Assembly (NCBI GenBank): GCA_005799825.1
Contig: SYFT01000108.1
Span: 1-55,242 of the forward strand
DNA: 55,242 nt
Reading direction: 5' to 3'
Source: Acidobacteriota bacterium
GTDB taxonomy: Bacteria; Acidobacteriota; Vicinamibacteria; Vicinamibacterales; SCN-69-37
How positions within the stretch are numbered: the first letter of the stretch is position 1; each line of letters starts with the position of its first letter. A model generated the notes under the pieces. That model did not search any database. It had not been told where the DNA came from and was given only the letters and a program-made list of their open reading frames with translations. This document shows positions 25,340-34,370 of this stretch, one piece after another. The position numbers and the translations under genes were made by a program.

Positions 25340-25660
25340 TTATCGCTTCACCGTCAGCAGGCTCGTGTCGTCCCTGGTGTCCACGCGGCGGACAGGGGCG
25401 GGGACCGGCACCACGATCCCACCAACCGGCTTGGTCACTACCAACGGGAATAGTTCTATGCACCCGTCGGCATGGTAAATGGTCAGTGTCAGCGGGAAGT
25501 CGAATGTCCCACCCAACTGTTCGACCTTGATGGCCAGATGGGTGTTGTCGGCCATCTGCCATGTCAGGCGCACCTCGGGAAGCAGAAACCCGTGGATCCA
25601 TTGGTCACACAAACGACCGAGGGGCCGACTCGCGCATCTGCATGAACAGCGCCACGCCAC
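25340..25660 (-). pseudogene. C-terminal remnant of a probable M1-family metallopeptidase
   Basis: The last ~95 residues in this frame, from DQWIHGFLLPEVRLTWQ to PVRRVDTRDDTSLLTVKR, look like the C-terminal beta-domain of M1 aminopeptidases (a W near the start, then a strand pair and DG in the middle). No HEXXH catalytic part exists upstream; instead the sequence runs into the 3' end of a SpoIIE phosphatase remnant in another frame. The likely junction is about 25620-25660. It reads as the right end of a gene whose body was deleted. The M1 assignment is by recognition of the tail only and is moderate. Confidence 0.6.
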
Positions 25661-26532
25661 CGCGATCGAGCCGCTCGATGGCGCCAGACGCGCGTCTGAC
25701 CATCGGCGGCAGATGGCCGGCATTGACGTACTCAAGGGAGCTATCGGCTGGGTTGTAGACTCCGAAAAAGAACGTAATGAACCGGGGTCCCTGGCTGTGC
25801 CGGCAGATCTGGACATTGAGTCGCGAGATGGGCCGCACCGACTCCAGCCCCTCGTCTACGAGCGTGCGCAGCATCGCCAGCAACAGTGCCATCAACAGCG
25901 CGGCAGGACGGCCTTTGCCCACCACATCTCCCACGGCCACCATCAGCCGTCCATCGGCCAATGGAAGGATATCGTAAAACACATCGCCCACCGTGTTTGC
26001 GGGCCGTGTAACCGAACACGCGCGCATCGCCGGCTTCTTTTGATTCCCGCGGCAACATCGCAATCTGGACGTCGCGCGCAATCTCAAGGGCGATCTTGAG
26101 CGACAGCCGGTCGGCCACCTCCATCAACACCAACAATTGAATCGCCAGGAAGGCCAGCACCATCGACGACGGGCTTTCCACCCGCTGCGGAAGGTACAGA
26201 TCCAGGCTGATCGGGAACAGGAACACCGTGACGGTGCCGAATCTGTCGAACAAACCAAGCAGGCCGAACACCGCCGCCACCACAGCAAAGGCGTACAACA
26301 CACGTCGCCCTGACGACAGCCGCATGGCGAAAGCCACAAAGAACAGCCGGAGATGTGTGGGCCAGCGCTTTTACCAGGGCGCTTGTGCCAGCGCCCGCAG
26401 GTCCAGCCCCCTGGAGAAAGAGTGATACGCGTCGGCGGTATCACGCGTGAAGAGCCGTTGAAACTCGATGCGATCGAATCCGCGCGTGTATTCGTCGAAG
26501 AAGTTCCGAGAGGGTCTCCACGGCGAAGTCAT
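25605..26532 (-). pseudogene. Decayed membrane-bound SpoIIE-type phosphatase
   Basis: From ATG 26532 the frame encodes NFFDEYTRGFDRIEFQRLF and a linker ending LAQAPW, then hits an in-frame TAA at 26371-26373, after which the same frame continues KRWPTHLRLFFVAFAM and four membrane segments. Near 26012 a one-base shift moves the protein into another frame (VFGYT to RPANTVGDVFYDILP) carrying VAVGDVVGKGRPAALLMALL and LEYVNAGHLPPM of the SpoIIE phosphatase domain. The metal-binding GGDFYD is altered to GDVFYD. The C-terminus is lost: the frame ends at 25605 inside the peptidase remnant. Nonsense, frameshift and truncation together mark a pseudogene. It begins 38 bases after the Kbl-like gene. Confidence 0.8.
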
Positions 26533-26569
26533 GACACCCCTTACATACGCGGGATCAGGCCCGGAGGGT

Positions 26570-27751
26570 TTAGATCAGACCCAATTCCAAGCCCACCCGC
26601 TTGAAGGCGTCGAGCGCAAACTGCAGCTCGTTCTGGCTGTGCGTGGCGGTCACAATGGTGCGCACCCGCGCCTTGTCTCGGGCCACCGTCGGGAACGCGA
26701 TACCTTGCGCAAACACGCCTTCCTGGAACAACCGATCCGACAGTTTCATGGCCCTGACCCCGTCACCAGCGATCACCGGCGTGATCGGGCTCTCACTGAG
26801 GCCCGTATCAAAACCCATGGACTCCAAACCGGCTTTGAAGAATCGCGTGTTGGCCCAGAGCCGCTCGATGATCTCCGGTTCCTGTTCCAGTACATCAAGA
26901 GCCGCCAGACATGACGCAACCACTGACGGTGGGTGCGAGGTGGAGAACAGGAACGGACGCGCGCGGTGGTACAGGAAGTCGATGAAGTCTTTGGATCCGG
27001 CCACGTAACCGCCGAGTGCGCCGATGGCCTTAGAGAGCGTGCCCACCTGAATGTCAACGCGCCCATGCATGTTGAAGTGATCGATGGTCCCTCGGCCGTT
27101 CCGCCCAAACACCCCACTCGCATGCGCATCATCGACCATCATGATGCAGCCAAATTCCTCGGCGAGGTCGCAGAGTTCCGGCAGGGGACCAAGGTCACCT
27201 TCCATGCTGAACACGCCGTCGGTGATCAGGAGCTTGCGCTGCGAACCGGGCAATTCCTTCAGGATTGTTCGCGCGGCCGCCACGTCCTTGTGCGGAAACA
27301 CTTTGATCGCGGCGCGGCTCAGCCGGCAGCCGTCGATGATGCTCGCGTGATTGAGCGCGTCAGAGATGATGACGTCTTCTTTGGTGAGGATGGCAGACAC
27401 GGTGCCCGCATTCGCGGCAAAGCCCGACTGGAAGACCGCCACGGCTTCAGTGTTCTTGAACGCGGCTAAGCGCCGCTCCAACTCCATGTGGATTTCCATG
27501 GTGCCGGCAATCGTGCGCACCGATCCGGAGCCGACACCGTAATCGCGAATGGCCTGGATCGCGGCTTCGATCAATCTCGGGTGTGTAGTCAGGCCCAGAT
27601 AGTTGTTCGACGAAAGATTGACAACCGTTCGCGCATCAAATCGTGAGGATGCCTGCTGGCGCCCTTCGAGAATTCGCAGAGAACGGTGCAGGCCCTGTTC
27701 GCGGAGGGAGTCGAGTTCGGTGGTGAGAAACGCCAGGGGGTCTACGCGCAT
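26570..27751 (-). CDS. Alpha-oxoamine synthase family PLP enzyme (glycine C-acetyltransferase-like)
   Basis: A 393-residue fold-type I PLP enzyme of the Kbl/BioF/HemA family. NLSSNNYLGLTTHPRL at about 46-61, GSGSVRTIAGTMEIHMELE near 93, HASIIDG near 135, DDAHASGVFGRNGRG near 206 and the Schiff-base Lys in GTLSKAIGALGGY near 243 are all present. These enzymes condense an amino acid with an acyl-CoA. The GSVRTIAGTMEIH segment fits glycine C-acetyltransferase (threonine breakdown) best, but serine palmitoyl- or 7-keto-8-aminopelargonate-type activity cannot be excluded. It lies 29 bases after a polytopic membrane protein gene, in a same-strand run, and no bio or tdh gene is near. Confidence 0.85.
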   Translation of the reverse strand: MRVDPLAFLTTELDSLREQGLHRSLRILEGRQQASSRFDARTVVNLSSNNYLGLTTHPRLIEAAIQAIRDYGVGSGSVRTIAGTMEIHMELERRLAAFKNTEAVAVFQSGFAANAGTVSAILTKEDVIISDALNHASIIDGCRLSRAAIKVFPHKDVAAARTILKELPGSQRKLLITDGVFSMEGDLGPLPELCDLAEEFGCIMMVDDAHASGVFGRNGRGTIDHFNMHGRVDIQVGTLSKAIGALGGYVAGSKDFIDFLYHRARPFLFSTSHPPSVVASCLAALDVLEQEPEIIERLWANTRFFKAGLESMGFDTGLSESPITPVIAGDGVRAMKLSDRLFQEGVFAQGIAFPTVARDKARVRTIVTATHSQNELQFALDAFKRVGLELGLI

Positions 27752-27780
27752 AATCCCAGTATAGAACTCATTTCCTATCG

Positions 27781-29724
27781 TCAGCGGATGATGAAGAGTC
27801 GATCCGTTCCGTTGGCAAGAATCTCGCGGGCGCCGGAGGCCTTCAGCCAGTCAGAAATGTCGCGCCTCTCCTTTTCCGGAAAAGCCGCCTCATGCACCAG
27901 CACATGCGTCGTCCTCGTCGCGAGCAGAGCACGCCAGGTGGTCTCTGGAGCCGTGCCGCGTGCGTTGAACATTCGCGCGAGGAATAGATGGCTCTCGGGG
28001 AAGAACCCCGAGTAACCGTTCACTAACCGTTGCCGATGATACCCGGCGTAAAACACCGCGTGGAGGTCCCAGGCGGCAGTGCCAAATGGAAGCTCGAGCA
28101 GGACCATCGGCAACTCCGAATCGCGAATCGCCTGGTAGACGGGCGGAATGTTCCGGCCTACGCCCAGGTATCGTGGCGTGATGTCCAGGCGGCCCGCCGC
28201 AAGCCGGACATTGGTGGGAAATTCCGTGGGCCACGATTCCGCGAGCATCATCATACTGGCGGCCAGCACAACGGCCGTGCCAAACCGGCGTGAGCGGCCG
28301 ATGATGGCTGAAGCGCCAAGTCCCACAAGCACGGACAGGAACAGCGCCATCAACATCAGGTAACGTGCGGGCACGCGCAGGCTGTCGAACCCCGGCACGT
28401 AGTGCATGAGCCAGGCATACGGCCCCGGACTAATCACCAATCCGTTGACTGCAATCTCGGGTCCGAGCGCAAATGCCGCTGCCGCCAGTGCGGCCATGGC
28501 ATAAAACGCCCATGGCGATCGTGCTGCATCTGCGGCCGGCCGACCCGGATGCCTCCGGACAAGGATCCACGCCGCAAAGAGACCTGCCGTCCGTAGCAGC
28601 AGGTCCCCGGCGCTGCGTGCCTCCACCCAGGCGCCCTCGATGGAGATGAGGAAACTCCCAGTCACGAGCACGCTCGCCGTGGCGACCAGGTGCACAGCCA
28701 GGAGCACGAACAGCGCGCCGGTCAGCATCTGCCGCGGTGGCGATGGCGTTGGTGCAGTTGAAGCGACATCCTGCTTTCGCCGGCGGGCGACGCCGGCGGC
28801 GATGCCAACAAAAGCCAGCGCCACGGTAGCGAAACCAGGGAACCCCTGGCCTTCAGGCCTGGGAAACGCAACAAGATGCGTGCCCCACAACTTCAGTCGT
28901 TCCGATGCCGTAGCAAACCCATGTACGTCGGCCGAAAACGACGTTATCTCACCAAGTGATCTGACGCCCACTCCGCTGTTCCGCACTTCAAGGTAGGGCG
29001 TCAAGAACGGCAGCGTGACAAGGACGACTACAATGCCTGCGAGACCACACGCGCGCCAGGCAGCCCAGTCGCGCAGTCGACGGCGTGCCACCAGTTCGTA
29101 CAATACGTAGGCCGCCACAAACGGCGCGAAGAACAGCACGTAATAGCCGCACGACAGGTTTTGCGCAATCAGCGCCACCGACCCTCCTACGAGTGCGCGC
29201 AAGCGACCGGTTTCAAAATACCGGCGGAACCCGTACAAGGCAAACGGCATCCACTGCGACGAGAGCACCTGCAGGTGTGACCACTGATCCATGCGGTACG
29301 GGGCGAACGCAAACGCGAGGCCCGCGATGAACGCCGCAATTGGCCGGCCCGTGATATCACGCACCAGCAGGAACATGCCAAGTCCGGATAACACAAACGT
29401 CGAGAGGAAGAGCAGGTTGTACGACAGCACGACGTTGTCGGTAGCGGCGAGCACCGGCAACACCTGCAGCATTTGCGCGGTGAAGTGCTCGGAGTACGCG
29501 AGCGTAAGCGGCTCCGGATAGAAGATGTTGCCGTGCCAGTAGCGGGAGAGCGCGCTGAAGTCGCCCGAGAGGAAGGCGAGCACCTGACCACCGGTCCACA
29601 GCAGCACCCACGATATAAACACCGGGTCGCCCATGTCGGCGGCAATTTCCTTGTGCATGACCGTGGCCAGCGGCCAGGTCATGGCGCACGTGATGACGAG
29701 GTAGAGGAGGGTGGCCCGCTTCAC
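27781..29724 (-). CDS. Polytopic membrane protein, possible GT-C type glycosyltransferase
   Basis: A 647-residue protein with about 11-13 hydrophobic segments, starting LLYLVITCAMTWPLATVMH. The first loop has GDPVFISWVLLW and HGNIFYPEPLTLAYSEHF, a layout seen in YfhO-like and GT-C membrane glycosyltransferases, where acidic residues in the first extracellular loop are catalytic. The C-terminal ~130 residues form a soluble domain (PPVYQAIRDSELPMVLLELP). Length and topology support a lipid-linked sugar or glycan transferase; direct evidence is lacking. The GTG start overlaps the upstream gene by 4 bases (GTGA), which implies coupling with the glycosyltransferase-methyltransferase fusion. Confidence 0.72.
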   Translation of the reverse strand: MKRATLLYLVITCAMTWPLATVMHKEIAADMGDPVFISWVLLWTGGQVLAFLSGDFSALSRYWHGNIFYPEPLTLAYSEHFTAQMLQVLPVLAATDNVVLSYNLLFLSTFVLSGLGMFLLVRDITGRPIAAFIAGLAFAFAPYRMDQWSHLQVLSSQWMPFALYGFRRYFETGRLRALVGGSVALIAQNLSCGYYVLFFAPFVAAYVLYELVARRRLRDWAAWRACGLAGIVVVLVTLPFLTPYLEVRNSGVGVRSLGEITSFSADVHGFATASERLKLWGTHLVAFPRPEGQGFPGFATVALAFVGIAAGVARRRKQDVASTAPTPSPPRQMLTGALFVLLAVHLVATASVLVTGSFLISIEGAWVEARSAGDLLLRTAGLFAAWILVRRHPGRPAADAARSPWAFYAMAALAAAAFALGPEIAVNGLVISPGPYAWLMHYVPGFDSLRVPARYLMLMALFLSVLVGLGASAIIGRSRRFGTAVVLAASMMMLAESWPTEFPTNVRLAAGRLDITPRYLGVGRNIPPVYQAIRDSELPMVLLELPFGTAAWDLHAVFYAGYHRQRLVNGYSGFFPESHLFLARMFNARGTAPETTWRALLATRTTHVLVHEAAFPEKERRDISDWLKASGAREILANGTDRLFIIR

Positions 29725-31124
29725 TTTCGTCGGGCAAGCGCCAGCAGCGACATGCCGAAACTGAGCGACCGGCGATTCTCCGCGCGCAGCCACGGCATGA
29801 TCCACTTGACGGCGCCTGCCTGCCCGCGGGGAATGACCCGCCGCTTCAACACACGCGAATTCAGCCACCAGCCAAAGACACCGGGCTGGTTCAGGTAGCG
29901 CAGGGCCTCAACCTCGAAGCCGGTTTCAGTGAGCAGCGCGCGGAGGGGTTCACGGTCGTATCGCCGGAAGTGATTCAGGTGTTTATCGAGGGTGCCGTAA
30001 ATGGAAGGCATGGCCGGCACCAGCAACACGAGATGCCCACCGGCGGGTAGCACTCTGGCGAAATCGAGCAGTGTCTCGCGATCGTGCTCGATGTGTTCCA
30101 GCACATTCATGCAGACGATGGAGTCAACGTGTTCGCCGGCAAGATCTGCGCGCGCCGCCTGTGTGAGCGGAAACTCAAACGACGCGACGCGGACATTGGA
30201 CCGCTGCCCCACCGTGGCCTGCAGTTCCTTGACGTAATGCGGTTCAATGTCTGACGCAATCACGCGCTCGCGTTCGACGAAGTAGCGGGTTTGGTTGCCA
30301 ACGCCCGACCCGACCTCGAGCACACGACGGCCAAGGAATGAGTCGAACTGATCGTGCAGCCACTTGTTGTAGACGCCCAGCCGCGACATGCGCCGCAGCG
30401 TCATGGCGCCGACGTCGCTTTCGGGAGCCTCCCACCGCGAGAAACGCAGGATGGTCCACGCTGCCTGGATCGCGTCCTTGAACCCGATCTTCTTGCCCTC
30501 GGCATACGTCCGACCGTTGTAGGAAATCGGTACTTCGTACACACGCGCGCGCAGGCGCGCCACCTTGCAGGTAATCTCCGGTTCCACCCCGAAACGTTTC
30601 GAGCGCAAATCAAGACGACTGGCGACGTCGCGGGTCAGCGCCTTGTAACACGTCTCCATGTCAGTGAGGTTCAGGCCGCTGACCGCGTTCGAGAGCAGCG
30701 TCAGCAGCTTGTTGCCGACCGAGTGCCAGAAATACAGCACCCGGTGCCCATTCGGCGATCCCAGGAAGCGTGATCCATACACGACGTCGGCGTCGCCACG
30801 CAGGATCGGTCTGAGCAGCATGGGATAGTCATCCGGGCTGTACTCGAGGTCGGCGTCTTGCATGAGCAGGATGTCGCCCGAGGACTCGCGCATCCCACGC
30901 GCGACCGCAGCACCTTTGCCTTGATTCGACGTGTGGTAGAACACGTGAATCCCATTGTTGCCGTCCAGTTCGGCCAGGATGTCTCTCGTCCCATCGCTCG
31001 ACCCATCGTCAACAATGACAAGTTCTTTTTCGATATCCGGAAGGTTCACGGCGAGCACGCGGGCTACGATTTCACGAATGGTCCGCTTTTCATTAAAAGC
31101 AGGCATGATGATCGACAGTTTCAC
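29721..31124 (-). CDS. Fusion of GT2 glycosyltransferase and SAM-dependent methyltransferase
   Basis: About 467 residues. Residues 1-230 are a DPM1-like family 2 glycosyltransferase (LSIIMPAFNEKRTIREIV, VIVDDGSSDGT, MQDADLEYSPDDY and SKRFGVEPEIT), which typically moves a sugar to dolichyl or polyprenyl phosphate. Residues about 255-465 are a class I methyltransferase (VLEVGSGVGNQTRYF, VIASDIEPHYV, IVCMNVLEHIEHD). One chain could make and methylate a lipid-linked sugar, or the two halves may act on different steps. GTG 31124 was chosen because it overlaps the previous stop as GTGA, as does the next gene; GTG 31136 is also possible. The adjacent membrane protein may use the product. Confidence 0.88.
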   Translation of the reverse strand: MKLSIIMPAFNEKRTIREIVARVLAVNLPDIEKELVIVDDGSSDGTRDILAELDGNNGIHVFYHTSNQGKGAAVARGMRESSGDILLMQDADLEYSPDDYPMLLRPILRGDADVVYGSRFLGSPNGHRVLYFWHSVGNKLLTLLSNAVSGLNLTDMETCYKALTRDVASRLDLRSKRFGVEPEITCKVARLRARVYEVPISYNGRTYAEGKKIGFKDAIQAAWTILRFSRWEAPESDVGAMTLRRMSRLGVYNKWLHDQFDSFLGRRVLEVGSGVGNQTRYFVERERVIASDIEPHYVKELQATVGQRSNVRVASFEFPLTQAARADLAGEHVDSIVCMNVLEHIEHDRETLLDFARVLPAGGHLVLLVPAMPSIYGTLDKHLNHFRRYDREPLRALLTETGFEVEALRYLNQPGVFGWWLNSRVLKRRVIPRGQAGAVKWIMPWLRAENRRSLSFGMSLLALARRK

Positions 31125-32329
31125 GAGCGCGTCCACTCCGCGGTAAATGTCGCGATGTCATCGTAGATCGCGCTGAGCAGATCCGGTGGCGCGAGAAACA
31201 CCACGCGGAAGAATCCGTCGGCCGCCGGCAGACCAAAGCCTGAGCCGTAGACGCAGAGAATTCCCGTCTGGCGCAGGAGCGCGAGCACGAAGTCCTCGTC
31301 GGTCTTGCCCGAAGGCAACGCCACTTTCGGCATGGCGTAAAAAGCCGCCCTGGGAGCCACGCACGTGATGCCGGAAATCGCATTCAGCCTCGACACAGTG
31401 AGGTCGGCGCGAATGGCGAGCTGGCGCGCGAATTCGCGCTGATGGCTGCGGTCTCCATTGAGCGCCGCTTCGATGGCGTACTGCATTGGGCCGGTGCTGC
31501 ACAGCCGGCCGTCGGCCAGTTTCTTGATCGCCGCCAGGACATCGTTTAGACGCGGCGATCGGCCGACCGACAGCCAACCCACGCGCCAACCCGGCGCCAC
31601 GTAGGCCTTTGAGAGCGACGAGAACGACAGAATTGGTGCGTCAGGGTCGAGGCTTCCGAGCAGCGGTGACGGACCGTCAAACCCGAGGTCGCCATACACT
31701 TCGTCAGCCAGTATCGGCACACCCGACGAGTGGGCTAGGGCGATGAGCGCCAGGCGAGTGGCCTCAGGGTAGACCGCACCTGTCGGGTTGTTCGGATCGA
31801 TGACCACGATGGCTCGTGTGAGCGGAGTGATCTTGGCCGCGATATCGGCCACATCTGGCAGCCAGTGATCCTCGGGGTCGGTGCGATAAAACACCGCCTT
31901 CGCGCCCAGTTTCGCGAGCACGGCCGTGTAGAGCGGATAGGTGGGCGTCGGCACTAAGACCTCGTCGCCCGCGTCCGCCATGGCGCCCAGCGCGAGTTCG
32001 ATCCCTTCGGAAGTGCCGGCCGTCAGGATGACGCGGTCAACCCCCACCGGCATGCCGCGCGATTCGTACTCGCGGGCGACGGCTTCGCGCGCCGAGAGAA
32101 TGCCCACAGAAGCCGTATAGCCGTTGTGGCCGTCACGCATGGCCCGATCGACGGCTTCAATGAGATGAGGCGACGTTTGGAACCCGAACGGGATCGGATC
32201 ACCGATGTTCAGATATCGGACGGTGCGGCCCGCAGCCTCGACTTTCCGGGCTTCGGCCACGACGTTGCGAATGGCATACGTGAAGCCTGAAATACGGGTG
32301 GCGACGTGCACCGGCGCCTGCGTAGACAT
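31121..32329 (-). CDS. Class I/II aminotransferase, AlaA-like
   Basis: A 402-residue fold-type I aminotransferase. YLNIGDPIPFGFQTSPHLIE near 36-55 is close to the NIGxPxPFGF signature of the AlaA alanine-forming group. NNPTGAVYP near 166, ADEVYGDLGFDG near 193, the PLP-binding Lys in FSSLSKAYVAPGWRVGW near 225 and FRVVFLAPPD near the end are all intact. It probably transfers amino groups between glutamate and pyruvate or a similar keto acid. It overlaps the GT2-methyltransferase gene by 4 bases, which is an odd pairing of amino-acid and glycan enzymes; the link may be an aminosugar or simply gene packing. Confidence 0.85.
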   Translation of the reverse strand: MSTQAPVHVATRISGFTYAIRNVVAEARKVEAAGRTVRYLNIGDPIPFGFQTSPHLIEAVDRAMRDGHNGYTASVGILSAREAVAREYESRGMPVGVDRVILTAGTSEGIELALGAMADAGDEVLVPTPTYPLYTAVLAKLGAKAVFYRTDPEDHWLPDVADIAAKITPLTRAIVVIDPNNPTGAVYPEATRLALIALAHSSGVPILADEVYGDLGFDGPSPLLGSLDPDAPILSFSSLSKAYVAPGWRVGWLSVGRSPRLNDVLAAIKKLADGRLCSTGPMQYAIEAALNGDRSHQREFARQLAIRADLTVSRLNAISGITCVAPRAAFYAMPKVALPSGKTDEDFVLALLRQTGILCVYGSGFGLPAADGFFRVVFLAPPDLLSAIYDDIATFTAEWTRS

Positions 32330-32371
32330 GCGAATGATCCTACCCCGAAGCACGACGGAGCGCGGCCTGAT

Positions 32372-32410
32372 CTAGCCACACGAGGCATCTTTTACGCCTC
32401 GTGTGACCTA
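32372..32410. terminator. Strong hairpin between two minus-strand genes
   Basis: CACACGAGGC (32377-32386) pairs perfectly with GCCTCGTGTG (32396-32405) across a 9-base loop, and CTAG flanks both sides, extending the stem with a small bulge. It lies just past the stop of the class V aminotransferase gene (stop 32408-32410) and 48 bases before the next start. There is no T-run on the minus strand, so termination is uncertain. The tail ACGCCTCGTGT is shared with the second dispersed palindrome family. Confidence 0.5.
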
Positions 32411-33703
32411 GCTTTTGGCGAGCTTGGTCATCGCCTCGATGAACACGTCCACCTCGTCCACCGTGGTGTAGACGTTGGGTGTCACACGGATGCCGGAGTA
32501 CTCCAGGCTCTGGGGTTCACCCACTGCGATGCCCGTCACGAGGATCTTCTGGTCGTCCCACAGCTTCGCAGCAATGTCGTTTGGCGGGATTCCCTTAATG
32601 CCGACCGTGCCGATGGCGCACGAGTGGGCCGGATCCATTCCCGTGTGCAACTCGATGCGATCAAGCTTGGTGAGTTCAGTGGCCCATCGGGCCTTGAGGT
32701 AACGCAGGCGCGCGGCTTTCCGTTCGCCCCCGATGCCTCGGTGAAACATGAGCGCTTCGGCGATCGCGTTGTGATTAGCCGCGGGGTGGGTTCCGATCTC
32801 TTCGAACTTGCGGATGTTCTTCGACTGAGAGGCCGCCGCCGGCTGCAGAGCCCAGGTCTTCTCGATGCGATCGGGCCGAACGTACAGCAACCCCGTGCCG
32901 ACCGGAGCCAGGAGCCACTTGTGGAGGCTTGAGCCGTAGTAGTCGCAGTCAAAGTCTGTGATCTTGAACGGGAAGTGCCCGTACGCGTGCGCGCCGTCAA
33001 CCACGGTGATGATGCCGCGCTTTCGGGCGAGGTCACAGATCTCCTTCGCGGGGAAGATGTGTCCTGACAGATTCGAAATGTGCATGAAGTGGATCACCTT
33101 CGTGGCTGGCGTGATCGCGGCCTCGAAGCGTTGCACCAGATCAGACTGCACGGGAGGCACCGGAAACTTGATCTTCGTGAGCTTGACCTCGTCCCTGAGC
33201 ACACGCTGCTCCCACGTGTTCATCATTCGGCCATAGTCCTGATTGGTGGTCAGGATCTCGTCCCCGGGTCTCAAGTTGATGCCGAGTTGCGCGATCTGGA
33301 GAGACTCACTGGCGTTACGCGTAATGGCGATCGTCTCGGGGTCGGCGCCAATGTCATGAGCGAGGTCGCGCCGCACGCTCTCGATGTTGGGTTCAAGAAT
33401 CCGCCACATGTGATACGCGGGTAACTGGTTTGAAATGTCGAGGTAACGCTTGAGCGCCTCGTGCACCACACGCGGACTGGGGCAGACACCGCCGTTGTTC
33501 AGGTTGACGATGGTGCGGTCGAGCGTGAACCCTTCCTGGACCACACGCCAGAAGTCTTCGTCGCGGGCCACGTCAGCCAGGCTTCGCCCGCTCTGGGCTT
33601 CTCCAGCTTCACGCAGGCGGTTGAGCGCTTCGGGGTTGTAGGTGGCGAAGGCGGCGCCAGCAGCGGCACTGGTGCGATTCAGGAATTGCCGTCGGGTCCA
33701 CAT
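32408..33703 (-). CDS. Secreted (Tat signal) class V aminotransferase-like protein
   Basis: A 431-residue PLP protein. The N-terminus TRRQFLNRTSAAAGAAFA has a twin-arginine signal (RRQFL followed by a hydrophobic stretch), so the enzyme is probably exported folded with cofactor. The body is fold-type I class V: NLNNGGVCPSPRVVHEALKR near 68-87, ITRNASESLQIA near 128, VVDGAHAYGHFPF near 225 and the PLP Lys in YYGSSLHKWLLAPVGTG near 247-263. It resembles isopenicillin N epimerase-like and cysteine-desulfurase-like proteins; the substrate is unknown. Exported family members are known from gut and soil bacteria. It lies upstream of the AlaA-like gene, separated by a hairpin. Confidence 0.85.
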   Translation of the reverse strand: MWTRRQFLNRTSAAAGAAFATYNPEALNRLREAGEAQSGRSLADVARDEDFWRVVQEGFTLDRTIVNLNNGGVCPSPRVVHEALKRYLDISNQLPAYHMWRILEPNIESVRRDLAHDIGADPETIAITRNASESLQIAQLGINLRPGDEILTTNQDYGRMMNTWEQRVLRDEVKLTKIKFPVPPVQSDLVQRFEAAITPATKVIHFMHISNLSGHIFPAKEICDLARKRGIITVVDGAHAYGHFPFKITDFDCDYYGSSLHKWLLAPVGTGLLYVRPDRIEKTWALQPAAASQSKNIRKFEEIGTHPAANHNAIAEALMFHRGIGGERKAARLRYLKARWATELTKLDRIELHTGMDPAHSCAIGTVGIKGIPPNDIAAKLWDDQKILVTGIAVGEPQSLEYSGIRVTPNVYTTVDEVDVFIEAMTKLAKS

Positions 33704-33795
33704 CGCTGTTCCTCTCTGTTGTTGTAACGTCGGATTTCCTGAGAATCATAGCGCGGATGGTGGCACAATAGCGGCGAACAGCAGGGGGGCAGGGC

Positions 33796-34281
33796 GTGAA
33801 CGGACTTGGTCTGGTGGTGCTGCGGCTCGCACTGGCCGTCGTATTCGTTGCACACGGCGCACATAAGCTGTTTGGCTTGTGGGCCGGACCGGCCATCGGT
33901 GTCGGCGGTCTCGATATGACTGCGCAGCAGTTTGCGAGCCTCGGCCTGAATCCCTCGTTTCTCCTGGCAGTGACGGTTGGTGTCGTCGAAACACTGGGCG
34001 GACTGCTGCTCGTGGTCGGCTGGTTTACCCGGTTTGCCGCGCCTGCGATGGGCCTCGTGACCCTGCTGACCATGTGGAAGGGCCAGTGGGCTAACGGGTT
34101 CTTCCTCAACTGGACGGGATTGACCGACCGCGGCCAGGGGTTCGAGTTCAGCCTCATCCTGCTTGGCGCCTTGCTCTGTCTGACCTTCATCGGTGGCGGC
34201 GAGTGGTCACTGGATGGCCAGCGCGAAGCCTCCCGCGCCTCGCGACAGGCCGGCCGAGCGAGACTCCGGGGAAAATTCTGA
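33796..34281 (+). CDS. DoxX-family membrane protein
   Basis: A 161-residue protein with four membrane segments (about 3-22, 53-72, 76-95 and 115-133). It opens LVVLRLALAVVFVAHGAHKLFG and has VETLGGLLLVVGWFTRFAA, the two best conserved DoxX signatures. The last 30 residues are a basic tail (EASRASRQAGRARLRG). Family members are thought to work in thiol or quinone redox at the membrane, but this one cannot be assigned further. The start is GTG. A dispersed palindrome follows the stop by 17 bases. Confidence 0.88.
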   Translation: MNGLGLVVLRLALAVVFVAHGAHKLFGLWAGPAIGVGGLDMTAQQFASLGLNPSFLLAVTVGVVETLGGLLLVVGWFTRFAAPAMGLVTLLTMWKGQWANGFFLNWTGLTDRGQGFEFSLILLGALLCLTFIGGGEWSLDGQREASRASRQAGRARLRGKF

Positions 34282-34298
34282 TTTTTCACATGAGACAT

Positions 34299-34352
34299 TA
34301 AGGACTGAAGGAACTCCCCTCGGGACGAACCTTCAGACCTTCACGCCTCGTG
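34299..34352. repeat. Dispersed palindrome, second family (copy 2)
   Basis: AAGGACTGAAGG (34300-34311) pairs with CCTTCAGACCTT (34330-34341) at 11 of 12 positions, followed by CACGCCTCGTGTA. It fills most of the spacer between doxX and the SDR gene. An in-frame GTG at 34350 lies within it, a reason to prefer the ATG at 34371 as the SDR start. Confidence 0.62.
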
Positions 34353-34370
34353 TATTTGAAGTGCCAAGAA

